Source: Subdoligranulum variabile (GTDB lineage Bacteria > Bacillota > Clostridia > Oscillospirales > Ruminococcaceae). From it: a DNA stretch of 46,293 bases. The DNA lies in contig SFKI01000014.1 of the NCBI GenBank assembly GCA_004554775.1, positions 1-46,293 on the forward strand. The letters are read 5' to 3'. Positions 22,200 to 29,582 of the stretch are shown here, piece after piece. The position numbers and the translations under genes are program-made. A model generated the notes under the pieces. It made no database searches, was not told the DNA's origin, and saw nothing but the letters and a program-made list of their open reading frames with translations. Numbering within the stretch: the first letter of the stretch is position 1; the number at the start of each line of letters is the position of its first letter.

Positions 22200-23114
22200 A
22201 TGCAGCTGCCGAATGCTTGCACCCTTTGCCCCCGTGCCTGCGGGGCTGACCGCGCCCATGGGCAGCGGGGCTTTTGCGGGGCCGACGGCACCCTGCGGGT
22301 GGCCCGCGCCGCCCTGCACCACTGGGAAGAACCGTGTCTGAGCGGCGACCCCGGTGCCGCCACCGGCAGCGGCACGGTGTTTTTCTCCAACTGCGCGCTG
22401 CGGTGCTGCTACTGCCAGAACTATCCCATCAGCCAGGGCAATGTGGGCAAAGAGATCTCGGTGCAGCGGCTGACGGAGATTTTTGGGGAGCTGCAAAAGG
22501 GCGGCGCGAAGAATTTAAACCTTGTCACCGCCACGCAGTACCTGCCCTGGGTGCTGCCCGCGTTGGATGCCGCCCGGGCAGAAGGATTTTCCCTGCCGGT
22601 CGTGTACAATACCGGCGGGTATGAGACAGTGGAGACGGTCAAGGCGCTGGCCGGGTATGTGGATATCTGGCTTGCGGATGTGAAGTATGCAAGCCCGGCG
22701 CTGGCCGGGGAGCTTTCCGCTGCGAAAGACTACCCTGCCGTGGCCGAAGCCGCCCTGCGGCAGATGCTGCGCCAGACCGGCGCGCCAGTGTACGATGCCG
22801 ACGGCTACTTGCAAAAAGGCGTCATCGTGCGGCATCTGGCCCTGCCCGGCCATACTGACGACAGCTTTGCCGTGCTGGCGCTGCTGGCGCGCATCCGGGA
22901 CGAAGAGGGCGTGCCGTTCATCCCGAGCCTGATGAGCCAGTTTACGCCGTTTTACAAGGCGGCTGAGCATCATCTGGGGCGGCGCATCACGACCTACGAG
23001 TACCGCAAGGTCATTGACGAGGCCGTGCGCCTGGGCCTGACCGACGGCTACATGCAGGAAAAAAGCAGTGCGCGGGAGGAATACACCCCGCCGTTTGACC
23101 TGGAGGGTGTGTGA
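22200..23114 (+). CDS. Radical SAM protein, PflA/AmmeMemoRadiSam-like
   Basis: 304 aa. An N-terminal cysteine set CTLCPRACG...RGFCGADG (Cys 7, 10, 14, 26) precedes the radical-SAM cluster motif CALRCCYC (Cys 65, 69, 72), giving one [4Fe-4S] for SAM cleavage. This two-part layout fits COG1313-type proteins related to pyruvate formate-lyase activating enzymes. The rest has the expected barrel segments (NLVTATQYLPWVLPAL, VVYNTGGYE, DIWLADVKY, VIVRHLALPGHTDD). Substrate unknown. GAGGT lies 8 nt upstream of ATG 22200. The stop overlaps the start of the next membrane-protein gene (TGATG). Confidence 0.85.
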   Translation: MQLPNACTLCPRACGADRAHGQRGFCGADGTLRVARAALHHWEEPCLSGDPGAATGSGTVFFSNCALRCCYCQNYPISQGNVGKEISVQRLTEIFGELQKGGAKNLNLVTATQYLPWVLPALDAARAEGFSLPVVYNTGGYETVETVKALAGYVDIWLADVKYASPALAGELSAAKDYPAVAEAALRQMLRQTGAPVYDADGYLQKGVIVRHLALPGHTDDSFAVLALLARIRDEEGVPFIPSLMSQFTPFYKAAEHHLGRRITTYEYRKVIDEAVRLGLTDGYMQEKSSAREEYTPPFDLEGV

Positions 23115-24994
23115 TGCTTTTTTCTATCGCGTATCTGGTGCTGTTTCTGGCCGCCGGGCTGGGGCTGGCGCGGCGGGCCGTGCCGGATGGTGCCTCCGCC
23201 GTGGTGCTGCCGCTGGGGTGCGGGTTCGGTATTTCGCTGCTGGCGGCGCTGCCTGCCGCCTTTGCGCTGGTGTGCGGGTTTACGCTGCGGGCCGTTTTGC
23301 TGGGCGGGGCCGGGGCCGCGCTGCTCTGCGCGGTGCTGGTGTTTACCGGGCGCGGCCATGCCCGCTTTGCCAAAGACCCTGACCGCGGCGCGATGTGGCT
23401 TTGCCTACTGCCGCTGCTGGCCGTGACGCTGTACCTTTTGCACACCCATGTGCTGCACACGGTAAACGGCACGCTGCACACCGGGCAAAGCTGCTACGGC
23501 GACATGCCGATGCACCTCGGGTTTATCGAGTACATCGCCCAGAGCGGACAGTTCCCGCCGCAGTATCCCCTGCTGGCCGGGACACACCGGTTCGGCTACC
23601 CGTTTTTGTGCGAGACCGTGTCCAGCGTATTCCGGGTGCTCGGGGCCGGGCGGCGGGCCGCGTACCTGCTGCCGATGGTGCCCGCATGTATCAGCGTGTA
23701 CGGCATGTTCTGGCAGCTGGCGCGGCGGGTGCTGGGCAGCGCAGGCAAGGCAAGCCTGGCGTTTTACCTGTTTTTTATGGGCAGCGGATTCGGATTCGTC
23801 TATTTTTTGAAAGATGCCGAAACCTTTAAAAGCATCTTTACCGGGTTTTACACGACGCCCACCAACTACACAGCGCAAAACATCGTGTGGGTCAACCCCG
23901 TTGTGGACCTGCTCATCCCGCAGCGGGCGACGCTGTTCGGGTGGTGCGTGCTGTTTGCGGCGCTGTACCTGTTGTGGCAGTTCGCATTTGAAGGTGAGCG
24001 GCGCCTTTGGGTATGGCTGGCCGTGCTGGTGCTGCCGCTGCCGTTGTTGCAGACGCACAGCGCGCTGGCGCTGGTGCTGTTTTGTCTGACGGGCGGGCTG
24101 TACACACTGGTCTGCCGCCCGCGTACCGCGCAAGTGCTGCTGCCCTGGCTTGGGCTGGCGGCAATATGCGGCGTGTGCTGGCTGGCTGAGATGTCCGGCA
24201 CGGTGCTGGCGCAAAGCCTGGACGGTGCCAATATGCTGCGGCTGCATTTCAACTGGGTCAACGGCAATGGGGACGGCACGCTGAAAGATCCGTGGCTGTG
24301 GTTTTATGGGAAAAATATCGGGCTGGTGTTTTTGCTGCTGGTCCCGGCTGTGTGGCATGCCGACACCCGCCAGCGCTGGCTGTACGGCGGCGGGGCGGCC
24401 ACCTGGCTTCTGGCCGAGCTGGTCGTATTCCAGCCCAACAATTACGATAACAACAAGCTGCTGTTTCTCTGGCACGCACTGGGCTGTATGCTCGTGGCGC
24501 AGCTGCTGATCGACTGGGCAAAGCGCTTGCGTGTCCCGGCTGTGCGGGCGGCGCTGCTGGGTGTTTGCTGTTTTGCGGGCATGTTCGGCAGCGTGCTGAC
24601 CGTGGGGCGCGAAGCCGTGAGCGACTACCAGCAATGGGACGCCGAGGATATCGCGCTTGCGGATTACATCAGCGAAAACGCCGAAAGCGACGCGCTGTTT
24701 TTGACGAGCGACAGCCACTTAACGCCGGTATTTGCCCTGGCCGGGCGGCGCATCGTCTGCGGCTCGGCCAGCTGGGTATATTTCCACGGCATGGAGTATG
24801 CGGCAGAACAGGCCACCATGCAGGCGATGTACGAAACACCGGATGAAGCCACGCTGGAGCAATGGGGCGTGGGATATGTGGTGTTTGACGGGTCTGCGTT
24901 TGCCAAATATGATGCAGATGAAACATGGTATGCGGAGAGGTATCCTGTGTGGTATGAGGGCAATGCGTGTAGAGTATATAAAATAAGTCGTTGA
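23114..24994 (+). CDS. Polytopic membrane protein, GT-C glycosyltransferase-like
   Basis: 626 aa. The start ATG 23114 follows GGAGG by 7 nt and overlaps the previous stop by one base; a GTG one codon earlier is also possible. About 12 hydrophobic segments are followed by a soluble domain of about 110 residues. The first large external loop contains GDMPMHLGFIEYIAQSGQFP, an acidic motif placed like the catalytic Asp of GT-C enzymes (which use polyprenyl-phosphate sugars). A later loop, FQPNNYDNNKLLFLW, resembles the 'W.NN/WDNxK' signature of that group. Acceptor and sugar are not predictable. The distant similarity is by pattern only. Confidence 0.6.
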   Translation: MLFSIAYLVLFLAAGLGLARRAVPDGASAVVLPLGCGFGISLLAALPAAFALVCGFTLRAVLLGGAGAALLCAVLVFTGRGHARFAKDPDRGAMWLCLLPLLAVTLYLLHTHVLHTVNGTLHTGQSCYGDMPMHLGFIEYIAQSGQFPPQYPLLAGTHRFGYPFLCETVSSVFRVLGAGRRAAYLLPMVPACISVYGMFWQLARRVLGSAGKASLAFYLFFMGSGFGFVYFLKDAETFKSIFTGFYTTPTNYTAQNIVWVNPVVDLLIPQRATLFGWCVLFAALYLLWQFAFEGERRLWVWLAVLVLPLPLLQTHSALALVLFCLTGGLYTLVCRPRTAQVLLPWLGLAAICGVCWLAEMSGTVLAQSLDGANMLRLHFNWVNGNGDGTLKDPWLWFYGKNIGLVFLLLVPAVWHADTRQRWLYGGGAATWLLAELVVFQPNNYDNNKLLFLWHALGCMLVAQLLIDWAKRLRVPAVRAALLGVCCFAGMFGSVLTVGREAVSDYQQWDAEDIALADYISENAESDALFLTSDSHLTPVFALAGRRIVCGSASWVYFHGMEYAAEQATMQAMYETPDEATLEQWGVGYVVFDGSAFAKYDADETWYAERYPVWYEGNACRVYKISR

Positions 24995-25000
24995 GTCAAA

Positions 25001-25023
25001 GCCTCCCTTGTGCAAAGGGAGGC
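25001..25023. repeat. GCCTCCCTT palindromic repeat
   Basis: GCCTCCCTT-gtgca-AAGGGAGGC, 9-bp perfect arms. Same class as 6195-6240 and 14264-14283; sits 6 nt after a stop codon, before the real terminator. Confidence 0.6.
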
Positions 25024-25046
25024 AGCGCGGTGCAAGCAAACAAATC

Positions 25047-25086
25047 GTCCCGGCTGGGAACTGCCAGCCGGGACGTTGCTTTATTT
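25047..25086. terminator. Bidirectional intrinsic terminator
   Basis: GTCCCGGCTGG (25047-25057) / CCAGCCGGGAC (25064-25074), loop GAACTG, then GTTGCTTTATTT on the plus strand. It separates the convergent GT-C-like gene and the NYN gene. Confidence 0.8.
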
Positions 25087-25899
25087 GCTTTTTCTTGTCG
25101 TCCGCCGTTTGGTCTGTGTTTTGCGGGCAGGCTTTTTGGGGGCGGGCGCGGGGCGCATGTGGACAAACTGGATGGGGTTGCCGTTGGCCAGGATGCGCTC
25201 TTCCACTTCCAGCTCGGGCAGGGATGCCAGGAACTTGTTCAGGCTCTTGGAGCCGAAGTTGCGCACATCGAAGTCCGGGTAGCGCTTGATGAGCTGGTCA
25301 CCCACGCGGGAGGTGCGCACCCAGCCGGTGCCGTCGTCCATCTCGTCGATCATGCCGTCGATGATGCGGCCGATAGACTCGCGGTTGATGGCGGTGTCAT
25401 CCCCTGCTGCCGCGCGCGCGCCTGCTTCGGCGGCAGGTACCACCGGGGCCGTATCGCCCTCGCCGTGATCCAAAATCAAATCAAGATATTTGAACTGGTC
25501 GCACGCTTTGACGAACGGACCGAGCGCCTTGCTCTCGCCCATGCCGATGACGATTTTGCCCGCTTCGCGCAGGCGCGCCGCCAGCCGGGTGAAGTCACTG
25601 TCCGACGAAACGATGCAGAACCCGTCGAGGTTGCCGCTGTACAAAAGGTCCATCGCGTCGATGATCATGGCGGAGTCGGTGGCATTTTTGCCGGTGGTGT
25701 AGCTGTACTGCTGGATGGGGATGATGGAGTTGTTCAGCAGGGCGTCCTTCCAGCTTTTCAAGCGCGCATCGGACCAGTCGCCGTAAATGCGCTTGCAGGC
25801 GGCCACGCCAAAGGACGCAGCTTCGTCCAGAATCACCTTGACATATTTCGGCGAGATATTATCCGCGTCGATCAAGATCGCCAATTTCAGGTCCTGCAT
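25081..25899 (-). CDS. NYN-domain (PIN-like) protein with LOTUS/OST-HTH domain
   Basis: 272 aa. Residues about 5-145 form a NYN/PIN-like nuclease domain: LAILIDADNISPKYV (acidic pair 11/13), ATDSAMIIDAMDLLYSG, CIVSSDSDFTRLAARLREAG and IGMGESKALGPF. The acidic residues would bind the metal ions used for RNA cleavage. Residues about 172-250 resemble an OST-HTH/LOTUS RNA-binding domain (IGRIIDGMID, VGDQLIKRYPDFDVRNFG, SLNKFLASLP). The tail is very basic (KKPARKTQTKRRTTRKSK). It starts 3 nt after the stop of the rRNA methyltransferase-like gene, so the two are coupled. RNA target unknown. Confidence 0.85.
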   Translation of the reverse strand: MQDLKLAILIDADNISPKYVKVILDEAASFGVAACKRIYGDWSDARLKSWKDALLNNSIIPIQQYSYTTGKNATDSAMIIDAMDLLYSGNLDGFCIVSSDSDFTRLAARLREAGKIVIGMGESKALGPFVKACDQFKYLDLILDHGEGDTAPVVPAAEAGARAAAGDDTAINRESIGRIIDGMIDEMDDGTGWVRTSRVGDQLIKRYPDFDVRNFGSKSLNKFLASLPELEVEERILANGNPIQFVHMRPAPAPKKPARKTQTKRRTTRKSK

Positions 25900-25902
25900 G
25901 GC

Positions 25903-27042
25903 TTACCTCTTCTCGCGTTTGGGCTGCTCAAAATACATATAGAGCTGGCACGGGATCATGCCGTTGTAAATTTTGCGTCGGCGCGCAGCTTTTTTGCCAA
26001 AGTGCTGCTCAAAGTCGGCGTCGGCGGTGATGGCATACAGCCCCTGCGCCGGGTGGCGCTGCCAGACCTGGCCCAGTGTTTTGGCCAGGGCGGCGGCTTC
26101 GCCGGCATCGCCCAGGCGTTCACCGTAGGGCGGGTTGGTCAGCACGGTGGCACCGTCGGCAGCGGTAAAGTCTTTGACGTCGGCCACCTCAAAGCGGCAG
26201 CGCTCCCCTACACCGGCCAGCTTGGCGTTGGCGTTGGCCAGCGCCACAGCGGCGGGGTCGATATCGTAGCCGATGCCCTCAAATGCGGCATCGGCGCGCA
26301 CTTCGGAGAGGGCCTTCTGGCGCTGCTCGGCCCAGATGGAGGCGGGCACAAAGTCGAAATGCTCGGCGGCAAAGCGGCGGCGCAGGCCGGGGGCCAGGTT
26401 CAGCGCCTTCTGGGCAGACTCAATAATGAGCGTGCCGGAACCGCAGAACGGGTCCTGCACGAGACTGTCGCGGCGCACGCGGCCCAGGTCGGCAATGGCG
26501 GCAGCCAGCGTTTCCTTGATGGGGGCCAGCGTGGCGTTTTTGCGGTAGCCGCGCTTGTGCAGGCCATCGCCGGAAGTATCGAGATAAATCTCCACGGTGT
26601 CTTTGCGCAGGGCAAAGCGCACTTTGTACAGCGCGCCGCTCTCAGGCAGGGTGCTGGTCTTGTGGCCAGCCATCAGGCGCTTGACGATGGCCTTTTTGAT
26701 GATGCTCTGGCAGGCGGGCACGCTGGAAAGCTGGCTGGACAAGCTCGAACCCTTGACCGGGAACGCCGCATCGGCGGGCAGCAGTTCTTCCCATGCAATG
26801 TGGTAGCAGCCGTCGAACAGCTCGTCAAAGGTGGTGGCCTTGTAGGTAGCCAGCAACAGCAGCACACGCTCGGCCGTGCGCAGGTTCAAGTTGGCGGCTG
26901 CGATGATATCGGCCCCGCCCTGGAACGCCACGCGGCCATCCGTGACCTGGATGTTCTGCGCGCCCAGGCGCTTGACCTCAAAATTCAGCGTGGATTCGGT
27001 GCCGAAAAAGCACGGCGCCACCATGGTATACAGTGTAGGCAT
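25903..27042 (-). CDS. THUMP-domain class I rRNA methyltransferase (RlmL/YpsC-like)
   Basis: 379 aa. The N-terminal about 160 residues carry a ferredoxin-like/THUMP region (FFGTESTLNFEVKRLGAQNI ... YKVRFALRKDTVEIYLDTSG). The C-terminal Rossmann methyltransferase has the SAM motif VQDPFCGSGTLIIESA and the catalytic NPPYGERLGD. This is the arrangement of RlmL N-terminal half and Bacillus YpsC, which make N2-methylguanosine in 23S rRNA. The C-terminus is basic (EQPKREKR). Its target base is inferred only from family. It is the first gene of a two-gene unit with the NYN-LOTUS protein. Confidence 0.88.
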   Translation of the reverse strand: MPTLYTMVAPCFFGTESTLNFEVKRLGAQNIQVTDGRVAFQGGADIIAAANLNLRTAERVLLLLATYKATTFDELFDGCYHIAWEELLPADAAFPVKGSSLSSQLSSVPACQSIIKKAIVKRLMAGHKTSTLPESGALYKVRFALRKDTVEIYLDTSGDGLHKRGYRKNATLAPIKETLAAAIADLGRVRRDSLVQDPFCGSGTLIIESAQKALNLAPGLRRRFAAEHFDFVPASIWAEQRQKALSEVRADAAFEGIGYDIDPAAVALANANAKLAGVGERCRFEVADVKDFTAADGATVLTNPPYGERLGDAGEAAALAKTLGQVWQRHPAQGLYAITADADFEQHFGKKAARRRKIYNGMIPCQLYMYFEQPKREKR

Positions 27043-27084
27043 AGAGATCCTTTCGTTTTTATAAAACAGGGTTCATTCACAAAA

Positions 27085-27128
27085 AGGCCCTGACCCCGGC
27101 GCTGTTGCTGCCGGAGCAGAGCCCATTT
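27085..27128. terminator. Terminator after the S1-domain gene
   Basis: GGCCCTGACCCCGGC and GCCGGAGCAGAGCC form an imperfect stem around GCTGTTGCT. It is flanked by TTTTT on the minus strand and ATTTTTATT on the plus strand. Confidence 0.65.
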
Positions 27129-27153
27129 TTATTGATGCTGGATGCAGGCCAAA

Positions 27154-27624
27154 TCAGCCGCGGCGGCGGGAATAACCCCCGCGATGGTTCTCGGTCACGC
27201 GCTTGAGGTCGGCGATCTTTTCCTCGCTGCGGGATTTGTAGCGGGCCATCATATCCTCAAAGCTCATCTCGCCCTGGGGTGCTTGGGGCTTGGGCTGCCA
27301 GACACGGGGCTTTTCCTCGCGCTTTTGGCGCGGCTGGGCCGGGCGCTGGCCGCCGTTGCCGCCCTGGGGGCGGGGCCCACGCTCCGGCGCGGGCTGCGTG
27401 CGCTTGATGGACAGCGCGATCTTGCCGTCCGGTGCGATCGAAAGCACCTTGACCTGTACAGTCTGCCCATCGCTGAGCACGGCAGAAAGATCCTGCACGA
27501 ACTCATACGAAACTTCAGAAATATGGACAAGACCCGTCTTGCCCTCGGGCAGAGAAACAAATGCGCCGAAAGGCTTGATGCCAGTGACCTTCCCCTCGAC
27601 AATATCCCCAACTTGTAATGCCAA
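27154..27624 (-). CDS. S1 RNA-binding domain protein (YabR-like)
   Basis: 156 aa. Residues 1-70 are one S1 domain (VGDIVEGKVTGIKPFGAFVS, GLVHISEVSYEFV, VQVKVLSIAPDGKIALSIK). The remainder is a basic, Pro/Gln/Gly/Arg-rich tail with a short helical segment (MSFEDMMARYKSRSEEKIAD), ending RRRG. It corresponds in position and type to B. subtilis yabR, directly after divIC. The start codon is TTG (27624-27622) with AAGGGG 9 nt upstream, and a perfect 12-bp palindrome CTGAATATTCAG (27651-27662) lies just before it. It probably associates with ribosomes or mRNA (family inference). Confidence 0.88.
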   Translation of the reverse strand: MALQVGDIVEGKVTGIKPFGAFVSLPEGKTGLVHISEVSYEFVQDLSAVLSDGQTVQVKVLSIAPDGKIALSIKRTQPAPERGPRPQGGNGGQRPAQPRQKREEKPRVWQPKPQAPQGEMSFEDMMARYKSRSEEKIADLKRVTENHRGGYSRRRG

Positions 27625-27650
27625 ACTCAGATACCCCTTTTTCTTTAAAA

Positions 27651-27662
27651 CTGAATATTCAG
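27651..27662. promoter_or_regulatory. 12-bp perfect palindrome upstream of the S1 gene
   Basis: CTGAATATTCAG, self-complementary, 27 nt before the TTG start codon. Possible operator or chance palindrome; no paired promoter boxes could be read. Confidence 0.3.
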
Positions 27663-27696
27663 AGGGGTTGCCGCAAAGCGCCCCCGCTAAAACAAA

Positions 27697-27981
27697 TTAT
27701 TTGCCGCTGATATCCACAAACACCCGCTCATTGGGGCGCACATAGCCCTGCTCGCGGGCATAGCGCTCGATAATAGCGCTGTCGCCCTGATCCAGCGTGC
27801 TGGACAACTCGGCGTTGGTGGTTTCCTGCACGGTAAGCTGGTTTTGCAGGCTTTGCAGCTCCTGCTGTTTGGAAGCTATCGACACCTGGTACTGGATAAG
27901 CAGGAAAAACAGGTAGCCGCACAATGCCAGAAATGCCAGCGGAACCAGCCAGGCCGGGAGCAGTCCTTTCCGCTTTTTCAT
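27697..27981 (-). CDS. divIC: Septum formation protein of the DivIC/FtsB family
   Basis: 94 aa, single-pass membrane protein. A short basic cytoplasmic start (MKKRKGLLPAW) precedes one membrane segment (about residues 12-30). An extracellular coiled coil follows (SIASKQQELQSLQNQLTVQE) and then the family end motif IIERYAREQGYVRPNERVFVD. It is part of the DivIC-FtsL-DivIB complex that activates septal peptidoglycan synthesis. The position between yabQ and yabR is exactly as in B. subtilis. It has its own promoter inside the end of yabQ, allowing expression independent of the sporulation genes upstream. Confidence 0.92.
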   Translation of the reverse strand: MKKRKGLLPAWLVPLAFLALCGYLFFLLIQYQVSIASKQQELQSLQNQLTVQETTNAELSSTLDQGDSAIIERYAREQGYVRPNERVFVDISGK

Positions 27982-28010
27982 CTTTCAGACCGCCCCCTTT
28001 CCGCACGATT

Positions 28011-28032
28011 CCATACGATAGCTTACGTATGG
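28011..28032. promoter_or_regulatory. 22-bp operator-like palindrome at the divIC start site
   Basis: CCATACG-AT-AGCT-TA-CGTATGG: 7-bp outer arms plus a symmetric AGCT centre, located exactly where transcription from the divIC promoter should begin. Candidate repressor site or leader hairpin. Confidence 0.45.
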
Positions 28033-28033
28033 A

Positions 28034-28525
28034 TTAATTATATAATATCTTCGACTTCTTTTGCAACTGGTTTTTTCCAGTTTTTTTGGATTTTCCCGCT
28101 TTTTTCCGCGCAGCGCGGCAGTTCCGGCTCTTTTTCCGCATTGCCAGCCGGGTGTGCAGGGTGCTGCGCAGAGGTGCAGCGATATGGCGCTGGCACCAAC
28201 GGGCCGGGGCCAGCAGCAGCCGGGCGGCGGCTGCCGCCAGGTGATGCAGCGGCGGCACCACCGCTTTTTGCCAGGCAAGCGCGCCTGCCGCCAAACCCGC
28301 CGCCATGTACCAGCGGGCCAGCCCTGCGGCGCTGACCCCGGCCGAAAAGCCGACCAGCAGCACCGCCCCCGCCGTAAACGCCAGCAGGTCCAGCACAAAG
28401 CAGCGCACCGGGCCGCGGCCCAGCAGCAGCTCGGCACCATCGCGCACGGCCCATACAAGGCAGCCTAACCCTAAGCACCACAGCACATCCGCCCAGACAG
28501 CCGCAGCAGCGGGCGCGGCGGCCAT
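28034..28525 (-). CDS. yabQ: Spore cortex biosynthesis protein YabQ
   Basis: 163 aa. Four hydrophobic segments in the first about 110 residues (VWADVLWCLGLGCLVWAVRD, CFVLDLLAFTAGAVLLVGFS, WYMAAGLAAGALAW, LAAAAARLLLAPA) are followed by a strongly basic tail (RKKAGKSKKTGKNQLQKKSK). Small size, four membrane spans and the place between yabP and divIC identify YabQ, an outer forespore membrane protein needed for cortex formation in B. subtilis. Sequence conservation in this family is low, so position carries much of the weight. The start overlaps the yabP stop by one base. Confidence 0.82.
   Translation of the reverse strand: MAAAPAAAAVWADVLWCLGLGCLVWAVRDGAELLLGRGPVRCFVLDLLAFTAGAVLLVGFSAGVSAAGLARWYMAAGLAAGALAWQKAVVPPLHHLAAAAARLLLAPARWCQRHIAAPLRSTLHTRLAMRKKSRNCRAARKKAGKSKKTGKNQLQKKSKILYN
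28037..28066 (-). promoter_or_regulatory. Promoter of divIC
   Basis: Minus strand TTGCAA (28066-28061), 18-nt spacer, TATAAT (28042-28037). The -35 and spacer overlap the last codons of yabQ. Confidence 0.7.
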
Positions 28526-28854
28526 CAGCGGAACAGCCGCGCCAGCAGGCTGCCGCCGGACTGGCGGTTCTCGGCGTATTGCAGGTATTCGATCTTGCCG
28601 GAAAGCTGCACTTGGCCGCTGGCTACCGAAAGCTCGCTGACCTGCAGGCCCTGCCCGCCCACAGTCAGGTTGCCCAGCGGCGTTTCCAGCACGGCGGCGT
28701 TCTCGTCGCAGCTGATGATGCGGGTCACGCCGGTCAGCGCCAGGCGGCTGCGGTCTTTCAGTGCCAGGCTGTGGCTGCGGGGCGCATCCGCCGGGGCGGC
28801 GGGTTGGCGCAGCGGTACGGTTTTGCTTTCCTGCCTTGTTTCCTGCATGGGCAT
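28525..28854 (-). CDS. yabP: Sporulation protein YabP
   Basis: 109 aa from ATG 28854, preceded at 5 nt by GGGAGG; an ATG five codons earlier (28869) has a weaker site. After a Pro/Ala-rich start the protein reads HSLALKDRSRLALTGVTRII, SCDENAAVLETPLGNLTVGG, then GLQVSELSVASGQVQLSGKI. This is the beta-rich pattern 'L..R..L.ltGV..V..Fde..I.l.T..G.l.I.G..L.v..L.l..G.v.v.G.I' of the YabP/YqfC family. It acts in spore coat or cortex morphogenesis together with YabQ. Both genes lie in the order found in Bacillus. Confidence 0.88.
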   Translation of the reverse strand: MPMQETRQESKTVPLRQPAAPADAPRSHSLALKDRSRLALTGVTRIISCDENAAVLETPLGNLTVGGQGLQVSELSVASGQVQLSGKIEYLQYAENRQSGGSLLARLFR

Positions 28855-28909
28855 GTTTCCCTCCCGCATGGTAAATTCCCTATAAGATATGCGGGGCGGA
28901 GCGAAAATA

Positions 28910-29152
28910 TTACTCGATCACTTCAAACAGCTCGCGGGCGACATCCTTGCCCTTGGGCTCCTCAACAGCCAGCACGCGCACCTTTACAGGGCGGTTGCCG
29001 AAGGTGATCTCGATCACATCGCCCACCTTGACGGCGTAACTGGCCTTGGCGGGCTTATCGTTGACCATCACGCGGCCGGCATCGGCGACCTCGTTGGCCA
29101 GGGTGCGCCGCTTGATCAGGCGGCTGACCTTTAAGTATTTATCCAAACGCAT
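28910..29152 (-). CDS. rqcP: S4-domain RNA-binding protein RqcP (YabO)
   Basis: 80 aa single S4 domain: MRLDKYLKVSRLIKRRTLAN, then EVADAGRVMVNDKPAKASYAV and KVGDVIEITFG. RqcP binds the 50S subunit during ribosome-associated quality control, helping RqcH add Ala tails to stalled chains. The size and the place before yabP match B. subtilis yabO; Hsp15 is a relative but longer. The gene follows the terminator of hup, so it depends on read-through or a promoter in a short gap where I see no clear boxes. Confidence 0.9.
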   Translation of the reverse strand: MRLDKYLKVSRLIKRRTLANEVADAGRVMVNDKPAKASYAVKVGDVIEITFGNRPVKVRVLAVEEPKGKDVARELFEVIE

Positions 29153-29174
29153 GAGATTTTTCTCCTTACAACAT

Positions 29175-29210
29175 TAAAAATGCACCCCGCAGCCGAAGCG
29201 ACGGGGTGCA
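29175..29210 (-). terminator. Terminator after hup
   Basis: TGCACCCCG (29181-29189) pairs with CGGGGTGCA (29202-29210), an inner CGC/GCG-type stem closes on TTCG, and TTTTTAAT follows on the minus strand. Confidence 0.75.
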
Positions 29211-29225
29211 GAACTTTGTGACAGC

Positions 29226-29498
29226 TTACTGAACAGCGTCCTTCAGGGCCTTGCCAGCCTTGAATGCGGGCAGCTTGGAAGCCTCGATGGTGATCTCGGC
29301 ACCAGTCTGGGGGTTGCGGCCCTTACGCTCGGGGCGCTCACGGACCTCGAAAGTGCCAAAGCCAACCAGGGTGACTTTGTCGCCGCCCTTCAGGGACTCG
29401 GTGATGACATCGAGAGCACCGTTGACAGCAGCCTCGGCGTCCTTCTTGGTCAGATTTGCTTTTTCTGCAACAGCAGCGATCAGTTCAACTTTCGTCAT
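29226..29498 (-). CDS. hup: HU-family nucleoid protein
   Basis: 90 aa, standard for HU. The start ATG 29498 has GGAGG 8 nt upstream. Motifs: MTKVELIAAVAEKANLTKKD, GGDKVTLVGFGTFEVRERPE and the DNA-binding arm RKGRNPQTGAEITIEASKLP followed by FKAGKALKD. It packs and bends DNA non-specifically as a dimer. It sits between mazG and rqcP, a place where B. subtilis has no HU gene, and has its own terminator. Confidence 0.97.
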   Translation of the reverse strand: MTKVELIAAVAEKANLTKKDAEAAVNGALDVITESLKGGDKVTLVGFGTFEVRERPERKGRNPQTGAEITIEASKLPAFKAGKALKDAVQ

Positions 29499-29582
29499 GG
29501 TTTGTACCTCCAAAAAATTATCAGCAAAAAGCGAACGCGAACACGGGGCAAGCCCGGTTTGGCTATGCTTCTTGTCTCGGTT

